From positions 1 to 64,000 of the forward strand of contig NZ_JACSPY010000012.1 in the NCBI RefSeq assembly GCF_014836885.1: a stretch of 64,000 bases of DNA. Reading direction: 5' to 3'. Positions 17,411-25,721 of this stretch are shown here, piece after piece. The DNA is from Brevibacterium gallinarum (lineage in GTDB: Bacteria > Actinomycetota > Actinomycetes > Actinomycetales > Brevibacteriaceae). Each line of letters begins with the position of its first letter. Position 1 is the stretch's first letter. A program made the translations under genes and the position numbers. A model generated the notes under the pieces. It made no database searches and was not told the origin of the DNA. It saw only the letters and a program-made list of their open reading frames with translations.

Positions 17411-18072
17411 GCTGCAGCACCTCCTACTTGACGTGCGCTGAAATGAGCGTGAGCCCGCGTTGTCGAAGTGATCCGTACACGTCCATTGCTACATAACGAC
17501 TACTGATCAGGAAAGGACTCGGGCCCACCCCTGTCTCCTTCCCGAACACTCGTGTCCCTATCCCGTACAGAAGCGCTTTCCTGAGCAGTCGAGGTGTTCA
17601 AGTGTCTTGGAGCCTGCAACGGGGAATCTACTTACCGCAATAGGTCTGATCTCAGCCTCGTTCACACTGCGTAGACAGCAGGTAGCTGCGAGTACTGCGT
17701 CTCCTGGAAAGAGCCCCTTGCCAAGAATGACGCACGCTACCTGAACTCCTGAGCGCAGTTAGGAGGCAGATTACGTGCCCTCTTTCAATCGTTAGAACAG
17801 ACCGAACCCGGACAGGCGCGAGCCACAACTTCTGTAACCAGACGGACCCGCGGGACTGTTCCATCGGCTGACCCTGGCCGCGACGAGTCGCTGGAGAGCA
17901 TCGACAAACGGGGGCTGAAGCTCATGCTGGACGTCCAAATGAACTTCAGGTACCGGCCGCACAAGACGAGCAGTGTACTTCCGATCAGCCTTAATCCGTC
18001 GAATCCCTATCACTTCTGAGGCAAGAAGGGAACCAGTCCCATTGGATGATTCAGCTTCACTCCAGAACGTCA
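17411..18072. other. intergenic region upstream of the lasso operon
   Basis: About 660 bases, lower in GC than the core. The right part of a promoter for the minus-strand lasso operon must lie near 17420-17520, but no hexamer pair is convincing. A 98-codon minus frame covers 17792-18088 and a 70-codon one 17652-17864; neither has a clear ribosome site or family likeness and they overlap one another. I see no RNA gene. Confidence 0.45.
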
Positions 18073-18493
18073 GACCTGACTTCCACAATTTTTGGGGTCT
18101 TCTTCGTTTCTGGAACTGTTTGTGCTGTCAACGCGTTGCGCGGTTCGCTCGTGGGTAACTACATGGGTGTCTAGAATGGGGTTATGAGCCCGTTCGTCCG
18201 TCGTGTTCCTGGAAGACCGGGAGTCACGCTTGTGCAGATCGTGGACAAGTCTGGCGGGCAGTACAAGATCGTTAAGCATATTGGTTCGGCTCGAACCGAA
18301 GCGGAACTGGCTGTGATGATGGAAGAAGCGCGTGAGTTCCTCAATCCCGGCCAAGGTGTTTCGGACTTCGGTGCTGTCGACTACGCAGCGGTCGGCCATA
18401 CCGTCGCTGCCGCCGACCCAGTCAGCGAAGACGTCGCTCACATCCGCGTCGCAATCACACCGCCAGGGTAACTACAGTTGTGGAAGTCAGGTC
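18073..18493 (+). mobile_element. short IS1634-derived element with 16-bp inverted ends
   Basis: Perfect inverted repeats GACCTGACTTCCACAA (18073-18088) and TTGTGGAAGTCAGGTC (18478-18493) bound a 421-bp segment. Inside lies only the N-terminal part of a transposase gene. The arrangement is that of an internally deleted insertion sequence or a MITE that could be moved in trans by a full-length relative. No clear target-site duplication is visible in the immediate flanks. Confidence 0.75.
18184..18471 (+). pseudogene. truncated IS1634-family transposase
   Basis: A 95-residue frame starting MSPFVRRVPGRPGVTLVQIVDK with HIGSARTEAELAVMMEEARE further on. This matches the start of IS1634/IS4-type transposases (MSPFVR-V---GATAVQIV ... 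HIGSAH-DAEL). The rest of the protein, including any DDE core, is missing because the element is deleted internally. The frame stays open almost to the right inverted repeat, ending in a tail I do not recognise. Confidence 0.75.
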
Positions 18494-18640
18494 AGATGTG
18501 AATGTAGCCAAGTCTGCAGCAGCCCCCACACGGCTCCTTTTGGGAATAGCTGTCTGACCTGGTGCGTTTCCCCGATAGGCAGACCGCCGCGGAACAGCAT
18601 CGGATTCCGCCGGCTGCGCCGAACTGTGAACAGGAGCCCT

Positions 18641-19354
18641 ATGAGCCATCCCTACGACGACTACGATGCCAACCCTCTGGCCGCCCTGCAGCGCCGCGCC
18701 AGCCGCGGGCTCATCATCCAGGGTGTGCTCGCGCTGCTCACCGGTGCCGTCATGTTCCTCTGGCCCGGCGCCAGCCTGCAGGTGTTCGCCTGGCTCGTCG
18801 GCGCCTGGCTCATCATCAACGGCATCCTCGGCATGGCCTCCTGGCTGCGCGCCCGCGATGCCGGCCGCGGCGGCACGATGCTGCTGGCCGGTCTGCTCAG
18901 CCTCATCCTCGGCATCATCATCATGCTGCTGCCCGAAACCGCAGTGCTCGCCCTCGTCGCATTCATCGCCTTCTGGGCGTTCCTCCTCGGCGTGCTGCAG
19001 ATCTTCGGCTCGTTCACCTTCCGCCGCATGGGCCTGCGCAGCTGGTGGGTGATGCTCATGAGCGGCATCGCCGGCCTGGCGATCGGCCTCGTCTTCGTCT
19101 TTAACCCCGCTGCCGGCGCTGTCTCCCTGCTGTGGCTCGTCGCCGGCTTCATGCTGCTCGTCGGCGCCGTCGCAATCGTGCTCGGCGTCCGCGTCGGGCG
19201 GGCGACCCTGCCGACTCCTGCGGCCGGGTTCGGCCCGGCTGCCTTCAACCGCGGCGGCGGTTTCGGCACCGGCGGGCCGGTCGTGCAGTCCGACACCGTC
19301 GACCGCGATGACGAGGACCGCGAAGATCCCGAGGATCCGCCACAGCTGAGGTGA
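18641..19354 (+). CDS. HdeD-family (DUF308) membrane protein
   Basis: A 237-residue membrane protein with six hydrophobic segments in three hairpins, for example LIIQGVLALLTGAVMFLWPGASL, WLVGAWLIINGILGMASW, LLAGLLSLILGIIIMLLPETAVLALVAFIAFWAFLLGVLQIF. The WPGASL and LLP-E motifs after a helix are characteristic of DUF308/HdeD proteins, a family linked to acid resistance in enterics but of unknown role in actinobacteria. The tail of about 40 residues is acidic and soluble. ATG 18641 is preceded by AGGAG. It is the first core-like, GC-rich gene right of the island. Confidence 0.88.
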   Translation: MSHPYDDYDANPLAALQRRASRGLIIQGVLALLTGAVMFLWPGASLQVFAWLVGAWLIINGILGMASWLRARDAGRGGTMLLAGLLSLILGIIIMLLPETAVLALVAFIAFWAFLLGVLQIFGSFTFRRMGLRSWWVMLMSGIAGLAIGLVFVFNPAAGAVSLLWLVAGFMLLVGAVAIVLGVRVGRATLPTPAAGFGPAAFNRGGGFGTGGPVVQSDTVDRDDEDREDPEDPPQLR

Positions 19355-19432
19355 CTCTCCCCGGCCCAGCGACACTGCCCGGCCGAGGTGACTCTCCATT
19401 GCCGAGGTGACTGGCCTCGGGCCCGGTGAACG

Positions 19433-19470
19433 CGAGCGCCGCCGCAGAAAGATTGCTGCGGCGGCGCTCG
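19433..19470. terminator. bidirectional terminator between convergent genes
   Basis: CGAGCGCCGCCGCAG-8 nt-CTGCGGCGGCGCTCG forms a perfect 15-bp stem between the convergent HdeD-like gene and the symporter. It can serve both strands. Just to its left, GAGGTGACTCTCC occurs at 19348-19360 and 19385-19397 with a partial third copy at 19404-19412. Confidence 0.7.
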
Positions 19471-19519
19471 GCATCTCAGCTCCACGTGTGCTGGGCGGCG
19501 CAGCGTCCAGCGGTCCGGC

Positions 19520-21055
19520 TCAGCTGGTGCGGCCGTTGCGGGAGTTGCGCGCAGCCTCAGCGGCAGCGTCGTCAGCGGCAGCGTACTCGCGCACGATCTG
19601 CTCAGCGGACTCGTCGGTGCCCTTGCGCGACTGGTGCATGAAGCGCTCGGTGCGCTCAACGTCCGGCTTCGACATCAGCGACACAGCCACATAGAAGATG
19701 AGGCTCAAGCCCAGGCCGATGAAGATCCGGGTCGGTCCGTCATTGGGCCAGAAGTACGGCAGGGGCAGACCGAGCTCGACGAGGAACCCGTAGATCGTGA
19801 AGCTCGACCCGGCGATGATGCCGGCCACCGCGCCCTTCTGCGTCGCCCGGCGCCAGAACATGCCCATGATCATCGGGAAGAACATGCCGGCTGCCAGGAT
19901 CTCGCTGGCCAGGCCGAGGAGGATGAGCGCCTCCGGCAGCTGGATGGCGATGAGGAAGCCGAGCACCGAGGCGATGACCGTGCCGATCATTCCCACGCGC
20001 ACCTTCTGCTTGTCAGAGACCCGGTTGCGTTTGATCTTCGTGTATAGCTCGGTCATGTACAGCGAAGACAGGTTGAGCGTCGTACAGATCGTCGACATGA
20101 TCGCTGCGGCGATGCCGATGAAGACGAGCACACCGAAGATCGGCCAGAAGCGCTCACCGGCGAGGGTGGCAACGACGCCGTTCTCCGGAACTTCGGGGAA
20201 CACGCCGATCGAGGCGATGCCGGCGGCGACGACGAGGAAGTACAGCGGAATGAAGTACGACAGCGCGAAGCCGGCGGTCCTGCGCGCGTCACGCGGGGTG
20301 CGCCCGGCCTGCATGCGCTGCCAGGCCGCACCCTCGATGAGGAAGGCAAGCGCGAAGCTGACGACGAAGGCGATGTTCGGGGTGAAGCCGGCGAACAGGT
20401 TGAAGTAGTCATCAGGCCGTTCGGTCGTCGCACGCTCCATGACCGGTTCGAAGCCGCCGGAGAGGATGAGCGCGCCGACGAGCGTGATGAGCAGGCCGAG
20501 CAGCAGCAGCCCGAACTGGATCGTCTCGGTGAGCACGACGGCACGGAAGCCGCCGATGGTGGCGTAGAAGATCGCGACGACGATGCCGATGAGCACGGCG
20601 AGGACGAAGTTGATGCCGAAGAACGCGGCGAAGAACTTGCCCAGTGCGACCATCTGGGAGGCACCCCAGACGACCATGTAGATGCCCATGACGAGCGAGA
20701 GCAGAGTGCCGGTCAGCCGCCCGTAGCGCATGTTCATGACGCCGTCCTGGCTCAGCACACCGATGCGGCGGATGATGGGGCCGATGAAGATGAGGGCGAC
20801 GACTGCGATGACCGTCGGGCCGCCGAGCACCCACCAGGATCCCATACCCTGCGAATTGGCTTCATCGATGGAGATGAGCGCGGAGTTGCCGCCGTACCAG
20901 GAGGCGGCAAACGCCATGGCGAGCATCCAGGCGGGCATGGTCCGCCCGCCGAGGAAGTAGTCCGTGCCGGAGTCGGCGCGCCGGCGGTAGAACGACAAGG
21001 CGATGAGCACGCCGAAATAGACGAGCAGTGCGAGGACGAACCAGAGCGGATTCAT
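19520..21055 (-). CDS. sodium:solute symporter (SSS family)
   Basis: A 511-residue symporter with about thirteen hydrophobic segments. It starts MNPLWFVLALLVYFGVLIALSFYRRRADSGTDYFLGGRTMPAW, the usual SSS beginning (first helix, then the S-DFFLGGR loop), followed by AASWYGGNSALISIDEA. Later segments include AIMSTICTTLNLSSLYMTELYTKIK, the typical SSS helix-9 region. ATG 21055 is chosen over upstream frames because AAGGAAC lies before it and family members start here. It lies 28 bases after the acyl-CoA dehydrogenase, so uptake of an organic acid for CoA activation and oxidation is the likely purpose of the three-gene operon; the substrate is not known. Confidence 0.88.
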   Translation of the reverse strand: MNPLWFVLALLVYFGVLIALSFYRRRADSGTDYFLGGRTMPAWMLAMAFAASWYGGNSALISIDEANSQGMGSWWVLGGPTVIAVVALIFIGPIIRRIGVLSQDGVMNMRYGRLTGTLLSLVMGIYMVVWGASQMVALGKFFAAFFGINFVLAVLIGIVVAIFYATIGGFRAVVLTETIQFGLLLLGLLITLVGALILSGGFEPVMERATTERPDDYFNLFAGFTPNIAFVVSFALAFLIEGAAWQRMQAGRTPRDARRTAGFALSYFIPLYFLVVAAGIASIGVFPEVPENGVVATLAGERFWPIFGVLVFIGIAAAIMSTICTTLNLSSLYMTELYTKIKRNRVSDKQKVRVGMIGTVIASVLGFLIAIQLPEALILLGLASEILAAGMFFPMIMGMFWRRATQKGAVAGIIAGSSFTIYGFLVELGLPLPYFWPNDGPTRIFIGLGLSLIFYVAVSLMSKPDVERTERFMHQSRKGTDESAEQIVREYAAADDAAAEAARNSRNGRTS

Positions 21056-21083
21056 CGGGTGTTCCTTTCTGTTCCCGGGCTGG

Positions 21084-22223
21084 CTACGCTGCCAGGGCCC
21101 TGGAGATGATGGTGCGCTGGATCTCCGAGGAGCCCTCGTAGATCCGGTAGATGCGCACGTCGCGCGCATAGCGCTCGAGTGGGAAGTCGCGGGTGTAGCC
21201 GTAGCCGCCGTGGATCTGCAGCGCCTCATCGGTGATGAAGCCGGCTGCCTCGCTGGCGACGAGCTTCGCGGTGGCGGATTCCAAGGTGAAGTCCTCCCCG
21301 GAATCGCGCACCGCTGCGGCCTCCATCGTCAGCAGCCAGGCGGCACGGTGCTTGGCGTGCATGTCGGCGAGCTTGAAGGCGATGCCCTGCAGTCGGTTGA
21401 TGGGCTTGCCGCCGATCTTCCGCTCGTTGGCCCAGGCGATCGCGGCATCCAGCGCCGCCCGGCTGATGCCCAAGCTCATGGCGGCGACTTCGATGCGGCC
21501 GCGATCGAGCACCCGCATCGCGGTGGCGAATCCCTGCCCTTCCTCGCCGAGGAGGGCCTCGGCGGGCAGTTCGGCGTCGATGACGAATTCGTAGATTGGG
21601 CTGCCGCGCAGGCCCATCGTCTTCTCCGGCGGGTTGAAGCTGATGGCGTCGCCGAGCTCACCGGGGCGGACGAGGAAGGCGGAGATGCCGCGGTGGGCGG
21701 CTTCCGGGTCGGTGATGGCGAAGACGACGATGAAGTCGGCGAAGCCGGCGTTGGTGATGAAGTGCTTGGTGCCCTTGAGCCGCCAGCCGGTTTCGGTGCG
21801 GACGGCCCGGGTCGACATCTCCGCCGGGTTCGATCCGGCACCCGGTTCGGTCAGTCCGAAGGCGCCGATGAGCTGGCCGTCGGCTGCTGCCGGGAGGATG
21901 TCCTGCCGCTGGGCGTCGGTGCCGCCGAGCAGCACGGCGTCGGTGGCCAGATAGTGGGCGGTGATGATCGAGGCCGTCGATCCGCAGCCTTCGGCCACGG
22001 CTGCGACCATGTGGCTCATCGCCACAGACCCCACCCCGGGACCGCCGTACTCGGCGGGCAGGTTGAGTCCGAGCACCCCGACCTCGCCGAGGGTGGCGAT
22101 GACGTCGTCAGCGACGCGTTCGTTCGCATCCGCCTCGGCGGCCTGCGGGGCGAGCACGTCGCGCGAGACTGCGCGTACGGCGTCGATGAGCTCCTGTTCA
22201 TCAGCGGTGGGTTCGAGGTTCAT
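21084..22223 (-). CDS. acyl-CoA dehydrogenase
   Basis: A 379-residue FAD enzyme of the acyl-CoA dehydrogenase family that introduces a 2,3-double bond into a short or branched acyl-CoA. Visible signatures are FGLTEPGAGSNPAEM (signature 1), the C-terminal signature around QIHGGYGYTRDFPLERYARDVRIYRIYEGSSEIQR with the catalytic Glu in YEGSSEIQ, and the FAD-binding region WRLKGTKHFITNAG. ATG 22223 is preferred to a GTG six bases upstream because GAGGAG stands five bases before it. The start lies two bases after the stop of the CoA-transferase gene, so the two are coupled. Chain-length specificity is not decidable. Confidence 0.93.
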   Translation of the reverse strand: MNLEPTADEQELIDAVRAVSRDVLAPQAAEADANERVADDVIATLGEVGVLGLNLPAEYGGPGVGSVAMSHMVAAVAEGCGSTASIITAHYLATDAVLLGGTDAQRQDILPAAADGQLIGAFGLTEPGAGSNPAEMSTRAVRTETGWRLKGTKHFITNAGFADFIVVFAITDPEAAHRGISAFLVRPGELGDAISFNPPEKTMGLRGSPIYEFVIDAELPAEALLGEEGQGFATAMRVLDRGRIEVAAMSLGISRAALDAAIAWANERKIGGKPINRLQGIAFKLADMHAKHRAAWLLTMEAAAVRDSGEDFTLESATAKLVASEAAGFITDEALQIHGGYGYTRDFPLERYARDVRIYRIYEGSSEIQRTIISRALAA

Positions 22224-22225
22224 CC

Positions 22226-23383
22226 TCACTCCTCGTCAATCGGGTTCGCGGCGGTCAGGGTGTCGTTGTGCTCGCCGAGCTGTGGGACCGGCAGGTCGCT
22301 TGCGGCTCTCGTCCCGTCGACGAGCAGCGGGTGGGCGATCAAGCCGTGCCCGAGGCGGGAGTCGCGGGCGTGCAGATCGCGTTCGACTCCCAGGTCGCTG
22401 GTGAGAGCGTCTGCCATGTTCCACACCGGGGAGGCCGGCACGCCGGCAGCGTCGAGCAGTGCGCACATCTGCTCGACCGTGCGCGAGGCGGAGACTCCCT
22501 CGATCTCGCTGCGCAGGGCTTCGTCGTTGTCGCTGCGGTCAGCGTCGGTGGCGAATCTTGGGTCGTCTGCGAGTTCGGGTTTGCCCAGTGCCTCGGCGAG
22601 TACTGCGAAGAGCCGGTCGTTGGCCACTGCGATGACGAACAGGCCGTCGCTGGCCTGGTAGGTGTCGAATGGGGCGGAGACCGGATGCCGGTTGCCCACC
22701 CGGCTCGGGGCGGCACCGGTGGCAGCGTACATAGCGGAGTTCGTCGGCTGCATGGCGAGCATGACGTCGAACATCGGGATGTCGATGTGGGCAGGAGCCC
22801 CGGTGCGCTCACGGCGCACGAGCGCTGCGGAGATCCCGAAAGCGGCGAAGACGCCGGCGGAGACATCGGCGATCGATTCGCCGACGCGGGTCGGCGGGCC
22901 GTCGGCGAAGCCGGTGGTGGCCATGAGCCCGGAGAGCGCTTGGATCACGGTGTCGTAGGCCGGACGCTTCGTCTGGCTGCCCGTCTGGCCGAACCCGGAG
23001 ATCGAGGCGTAGACGATATCGGGTTTGATCGCTGCGACGTCGTCGTAGGACAAACCGAGCTTGGCGGCGACGCCGGGCCGGAAGTTCTCAACGACGACGT
23101 CACAGGTCGCGATGAACTCGCGCAGCCGCTTAAGGCTTTCGGGGTCTTTGAGGTCGGCTTCGATGCTGTGCTTACCGTGGTTGAGGCCGGAGAAATAGGT
23201 GCTCTGCGCGTCGATGAACGGCCCGAGATGCCGGGAGTCATCACCCCGGCCGGGCATTTCGATCTTGAACACCTCGGCACCGTGGTCGGCGAGCATGCGG
23301 GTGCAGTACGGGCCTGCCAGCACACGGGAGAAGTCGGCGATCCGAATGCCGTCGAGAAGCGGAGGTGATGCAGTCATAGGCAT
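22226..23383 (-). CDS. family III CoA-transferase (CaiB/BaiF)
   Basis: A 385-residue family III CoA-transferase. It starts PPLLDGIRIADFSRVLAGPYCTRMLADHGAEVFKIE, the family hallmark, and has SLNHGKHSIEADLK-type sequence (FSGLNHGKHSIEADLKDPES) and YDTVIQALSGLMATTGFADGPPTRVGESIADVSAG. The catalytic Asp is expected in the VVENFRPGVAAKLGL to YASISGFGQTG interval by family knowledge. ATG 23383 or, two codons later, 23377 are possible starts; ribosome-site support is weak for both. It leads an operon with an acyl-CoA dehydrogenase and a symporter, which suggests CoA activation of an imported carboxylic acid. Confidence 0.9.
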   Translation of the reverse strand: MPMTASPPLLDGIRIADFSRVLAGPYCTRMLADHGAEVFKIEMPGRGDDSRHLGPFIDAQSTYFSGLNHGKHSIEADLKDPESLKRLREFIATCDVVVENFRPGVAAKLGLSYDDVAAIKPDIVYASISGFGQTGSQTKRPAYDTVIQALSGLMATTGFADGPPTRVGESIADVSAGVFAAFGISAALVRRERTGAPAHIDIPMFDVMLAMQPTNSAMYAATGAAPSRVGNRHPVSAPFDTYQASDGLFVIAVANDRLFAVLAEALGKPELADDPRFATDADRSDNDEALRSEIEGVSASRTVEQMCALLDAAGVPASPVWNMADALTSDLGVERDLHARDSRLGHGLIAHPLLVDGTRAASDLPVPQLGEHNDTLTAANPIDEE

Positions 23384-23622
23384 ATGCTCACCGCTGCACA
23401 CAAAGCCTGGGAAGACATACCCACGGCGAATAGTCCAGCATGTCGGACAGACAGTGGTCGGTGCCACATCTGCTGCTCAAGCCTCACGGACCTTGCCGCA
23501 AAACCCTTGAGTTGCGACAGGCCGCCCGGCCCCGGCCATGGCAGTCCACCCGCCGGAAGCAGGCAGCCCGCCGCGGACAGGGCAGCCGACGGGAACAGCG
23601 AGGTGCCGCCGCAGACAGAGAT

Positions 23623-23674
23623 GCACCAGGGAAACCCATACCGGAGTAGTGAAACGCATGGGCTTCCCTGGTGC
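23623..23674. repeat. long imperfect hairpin
   Basis: GCACCAGGGAAACCCAT and ATGGGCTTCCCTGGTGC pair with one mismatch in 17 positions across an 18-base loop. It lies between divergent genes where a terminator is not needed, so it might mark the end of a small transcript or be a remnant element. Confidence 0.4.
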
Positions 23675-23706
23675 GGCAACCTCACTCCACGAACCACTCT
23701 AGCACC

Positions 23707-23725
23707 TAAGGTTAGGCTTACCTAT
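23707..23725. promoter_or_regulatory. DtxR/IdeR-type iron box
   Basis: TAAGGTTAGGCTTACCTAT matches the actinobacterial iron-regulator consensus TTAGGTTAGSCTAACCTAA closely: the AGGTTAGGCT half is exact and the second half differs at one inner base. It lies 77 bases upstream of the gene at 23802, so that gene would be repressed under iron-replete conditions. Confidence 0.7.
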
Positions 23726-23801
23726 AGTAACGAAAGGAAAAGTTCGTGACGTCAGTCACCATATGATTTAACTTTCAATTACATAGTGTTAAAGTAGGCA
23801 T

Positions 23802-24869
23802 ATGTCTGAGAACCCCACCCCCCGCGAGCACGGCGGCACCCAATCCGACGAGAACCCCGAGCACTCGACTCCCGGCGTCTATGTCTCCGAGGGCAAGGCG
23901 TTCACCCGGGATATGAACTACATCGACGACCGCATCGTCGCCGACCCGCAGGCAGCTGAGAAGTCCCACGCGGATCAGCAGCTGTGGCCGGTTGAGGCCG
24001 GCCGCTATCGGCTGGCGGCCGCCCGGGCCTGCCCGTGGGCCAACCGCACGCTCATCGTCCGGCGGCTGCTCGGCCTCGAGGACGCGCTCTCGCTCGCCTT
24101 GGCAGGGCCGACCCATGACGAGCGGTCGTGGACCTTCGACCTTGACCCCGGCGGAGTGGATCCGGTGCTCGGCATCGAACGCCTTCAGCAGGCGTACTTC
24201 GCCCGCTACCCGGACTACCCGCGTGGCATCACGGTGCCGGCGATCGTCGAGATCGACAGCGGCCAGGTCGTGACCAATGACTTCAACCAGATGACGCTCG
24301 ACTTCTCGACCGAGTGGACCGCCTACCACCGCGCAGGTGCCCCCGACCTGTACCCGGAGGCGCAGCGGGAGGAGATGGACGAGCTCATGCGCTGGGTGTT
24401 CACCGAGGTCAACAACGGCGTCTACCGGTGCGGGTTCGCCGGTTCCCAGGAGGCCTACGATGAGGCCTTCGAGCGGCTGTTCTCCGCACTCGACACGCTC
24501 GAAGCCCGCCTGCAGGACCAGCGGTTCCTCATGGGTGCAGCGATCACCGAGGCAGATGTCCGCCTGTTCACCACGCTCGCCCGCTTCGACGTCGTGTACT
24601 ACTCGCACTTCAAGTGCAACCGCCAGCAGCTGCGCGACTTCCCGAACCTGTGGGCCTACGCCCGCGACCTGTTCCAGATGCCCGGCTTCGGTGACACGGT
24701 CGACTTCCAGCAGATCAAGGACCACTACTACATCGTCCAGACGTCGGTGAACCCGACCGGCATCGTCCCGCTCGGCCCGGATACCTCCGGCTGGCACACC
24801 GCCCACGGCCGCGAGTCGCTCAGCGACCGCCCGTGGGGTGAGGGCACCGCCCCCGACCCCACCAGCTGA
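23802..24869 (+). CDS. glutathionyl-hydroquinone reductase-like GST (Xi-class/YqjG type)
   Basis: A 355-residue member of the YqjG/ECM4 branch of glutathione transferases, which reductively remove a thiol conjugate from hydroquinones. The marks are the catalytic Cys in ARACPWANRTLIVRRLLGL, the FDLDPGG and YPRGITVPAIVEIDSGQVVTNDFNQM stretches and the C-terminal helical domain with VRLFTTLARFDVVYYSHFKCN. Actinobacteria of this kind make mycothiol in place of glutathione, so the natural conjugate may be a mycothiol adduct (inference). The ATG at 23802 has only a weak AGTAGG before it. An iron box upstream suggests induction when iron is scarce. It ends seven bases before the convergent paaG-like gene. 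Confidence 0.87.
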   Translation: MSENPTPREHGGTQSDENPEHSTPGVYVSEGKAFTRDMNYIDDRIVADPQAAEKSHADQQLWPVEAGRYRLAAARACPWANRTLIVRRLLGLEDALSLALAGPTHDERSWTFDLDPGGVDPVLGIERLQQAYFARYPDYPRGITVPAIVEIDSGQVVTNDFNQMTLDFSTEWTAYHRAGAPDLYPEAQREEMDELMRWVFTEVNNGVYRCGFAGSQEAYDEAFERLFSALDTLEARLQDQRFLMGAAITEADVRLFTTLARFDVVYYSHFKCNRQQLRDFPNLWAYARDLFQMPGFGDTVDFQQIKDHYYIVQTSVNPTGIVPLGPDTSGWHTAHGRESLSDRPWGEGTAPDPTS

Positions 24870-24876
24870 GTCAGCC

Positions 24877-25695
24877 TCAGCTGAACTTCGGCTTGCGGCG
24901 CTCCTGGAAGGCGGTGAATCCCTCGCGGTAGTCATCGCTGGTCCGGGCGCGCTCCTGCATGAACGCCTCGGTGTCCCACACCTGGGCCAGGCGGGTGCGC
25001 TCATCGGCGAGGTTCTGGGTGAAGTACTTCTCCATCCGGAACGTCTCGGCAGGTCCTGCGGCCATCTTCGCGGCCTTCTGGCGGGCGAAGTCGAGCAGCT
25101 CACCGGCGGGGACCGCACGTGAGACGACCCCGGTGGCCGCCGCCTCGGTGCCGGTCATGAAGTCGCCGGTGAGGATGAGGTCCATGGTGCGGTGGTAGCC
25201 GAGCCGGTCGACGAACACGGCGTGGGCGCCGGAGTCGAGGATCGCGCCGATCGCGGCGAACGGCGATCCGAACTTCGCATCCTCAGCCGCGTAGATGACA
25301 TCGGCGGCTGCCGCCAGCCCGTAGCCCAGGCCGAGCGCTGCGCCCTGCACGGCGGCGATGACGGGGATCTCCAGGGACCGGATGGTGTCGAAGACCGGCC
25401 AGAAGTCGCTGTTGAGGAACTCGTAGGCGTCATCGGTTTCGACGTCGACGCCTGCGATGTCGCGGCCTGAGCAGAACACCGTGCCCTCTCCGCGCAGGAT
25501 GAGTGCGCGCACCGTGCCCTCGTCGATGAGCGGCAGCAGTGCTTCGACGTGGTCGAGCAGCGCATCGAGGGCGTCAGCGTCGAGCGCATTGCGTGAGGCA
25601 GCTCCGTCAAGGACGATCTCGGCGACCGGCCCGGCCCCGGCCGGCGTGTGCGCGGCGTCGTCGGGGCTGTAGTGGGTGGAGGTGATGGTGGTCAT
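24877..25695 (-). CDS. paaG: enoyl-CoA hydratase/isomerase, PaaG-like
   Basis: A 272-residue crotonase-fold protein at the downstream end of the paaABCDE run. The oxyanion-hole segments SGRDIAGVD and VQGAALGLGYGLAAAADVIYAAEDAKFGSPFAAIGAILDSGAHAVF are visible. The Asp in ILDSGAH corresponds to the single acidic residue used by PaaG-type epoxyphenylacetyl-CoA isomerases, and the hydratase Glu pair of PaaF is not apparent. The reaction expected is isomerisation of ring-1,2-epoxyphenylacetyl-CoA to the oxepin before PaaZ opens it. A PaaF or PaaB-like hydratase role cannot be excluded. The gap to paaE is 26 bases. Confidence 0.78.
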   Translation of the reverse strand: MTTITSTHYSPDDAAHTPAGAGPVAEIVLDGAASRNALDADALDALLDHVEALLPLIDEGTVRALILRGEGTVFCSGRDIAGVDVETDDAYEFLNSDFWPVFDTIRSLEIPVIAAVQGAALGLGYGLAAAADVIYAAEDAKFGSPFAAIGAILDSGAHAVFVDRLGYHRTMDLILTGDFMTGTEAAATGVVSRAVPAGELLDFARQKAAKMAAGPAETFRMEKYFTQNLADERTRLAQVWDTEAFMQERARTSDDYREGFTAFQERRKPKFS

Positions 25696-25721
25696 GGGGT
25701 CCTTTCGGGGAGCCTGGCCTG

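Larger units (their letters stand above)
23384..23801. other. long divergent intergenic region
   Basis: About 418 bases between the divergent CoA-transferase and hydroquinone-reductase-like genes. No convincing coding frame is present. It contains a long hairpin (23623-23674), an iron box (23707-23725), a small palindrome GTGAC-GTCA-GTCAC (23746-23759) and an AT-rich stretch with TTTAAC near 23766 facing GTTAAA near 23788 just before the plus-strand start. These suggest regulated transcription to the right. Confidence 0.5.

Noticed and set aside
18066..18079. 13-base identity with 32607-32619 (AACGTCAGACCTG), considered as shared mobile-element end
   Set aside because: A match of this length is expected by chance in 64 kb and does not extend into the inverted repeat.
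17792..18088. 98-codon minus frame between the lasso operon and the MITE
   Set aside because: No ribosome site or family resemblance, and it overlaps the left inverted repeat of the element.
18455..19659. Minus-strand frames opposite the HdeD-like gene
   Set aside because: The plus frame has six clear transmembrane segments and a ribosome site; the antisense proteins are acidic or basic low-complexity.
21210..22661. 483-codon plus frame over the acyl-CoA dehydrogenase and CoA-transferase
   Set aside because: Antisense shadow of two well-supported genes, low-complexity Gly/Arg/Val-rich protein.
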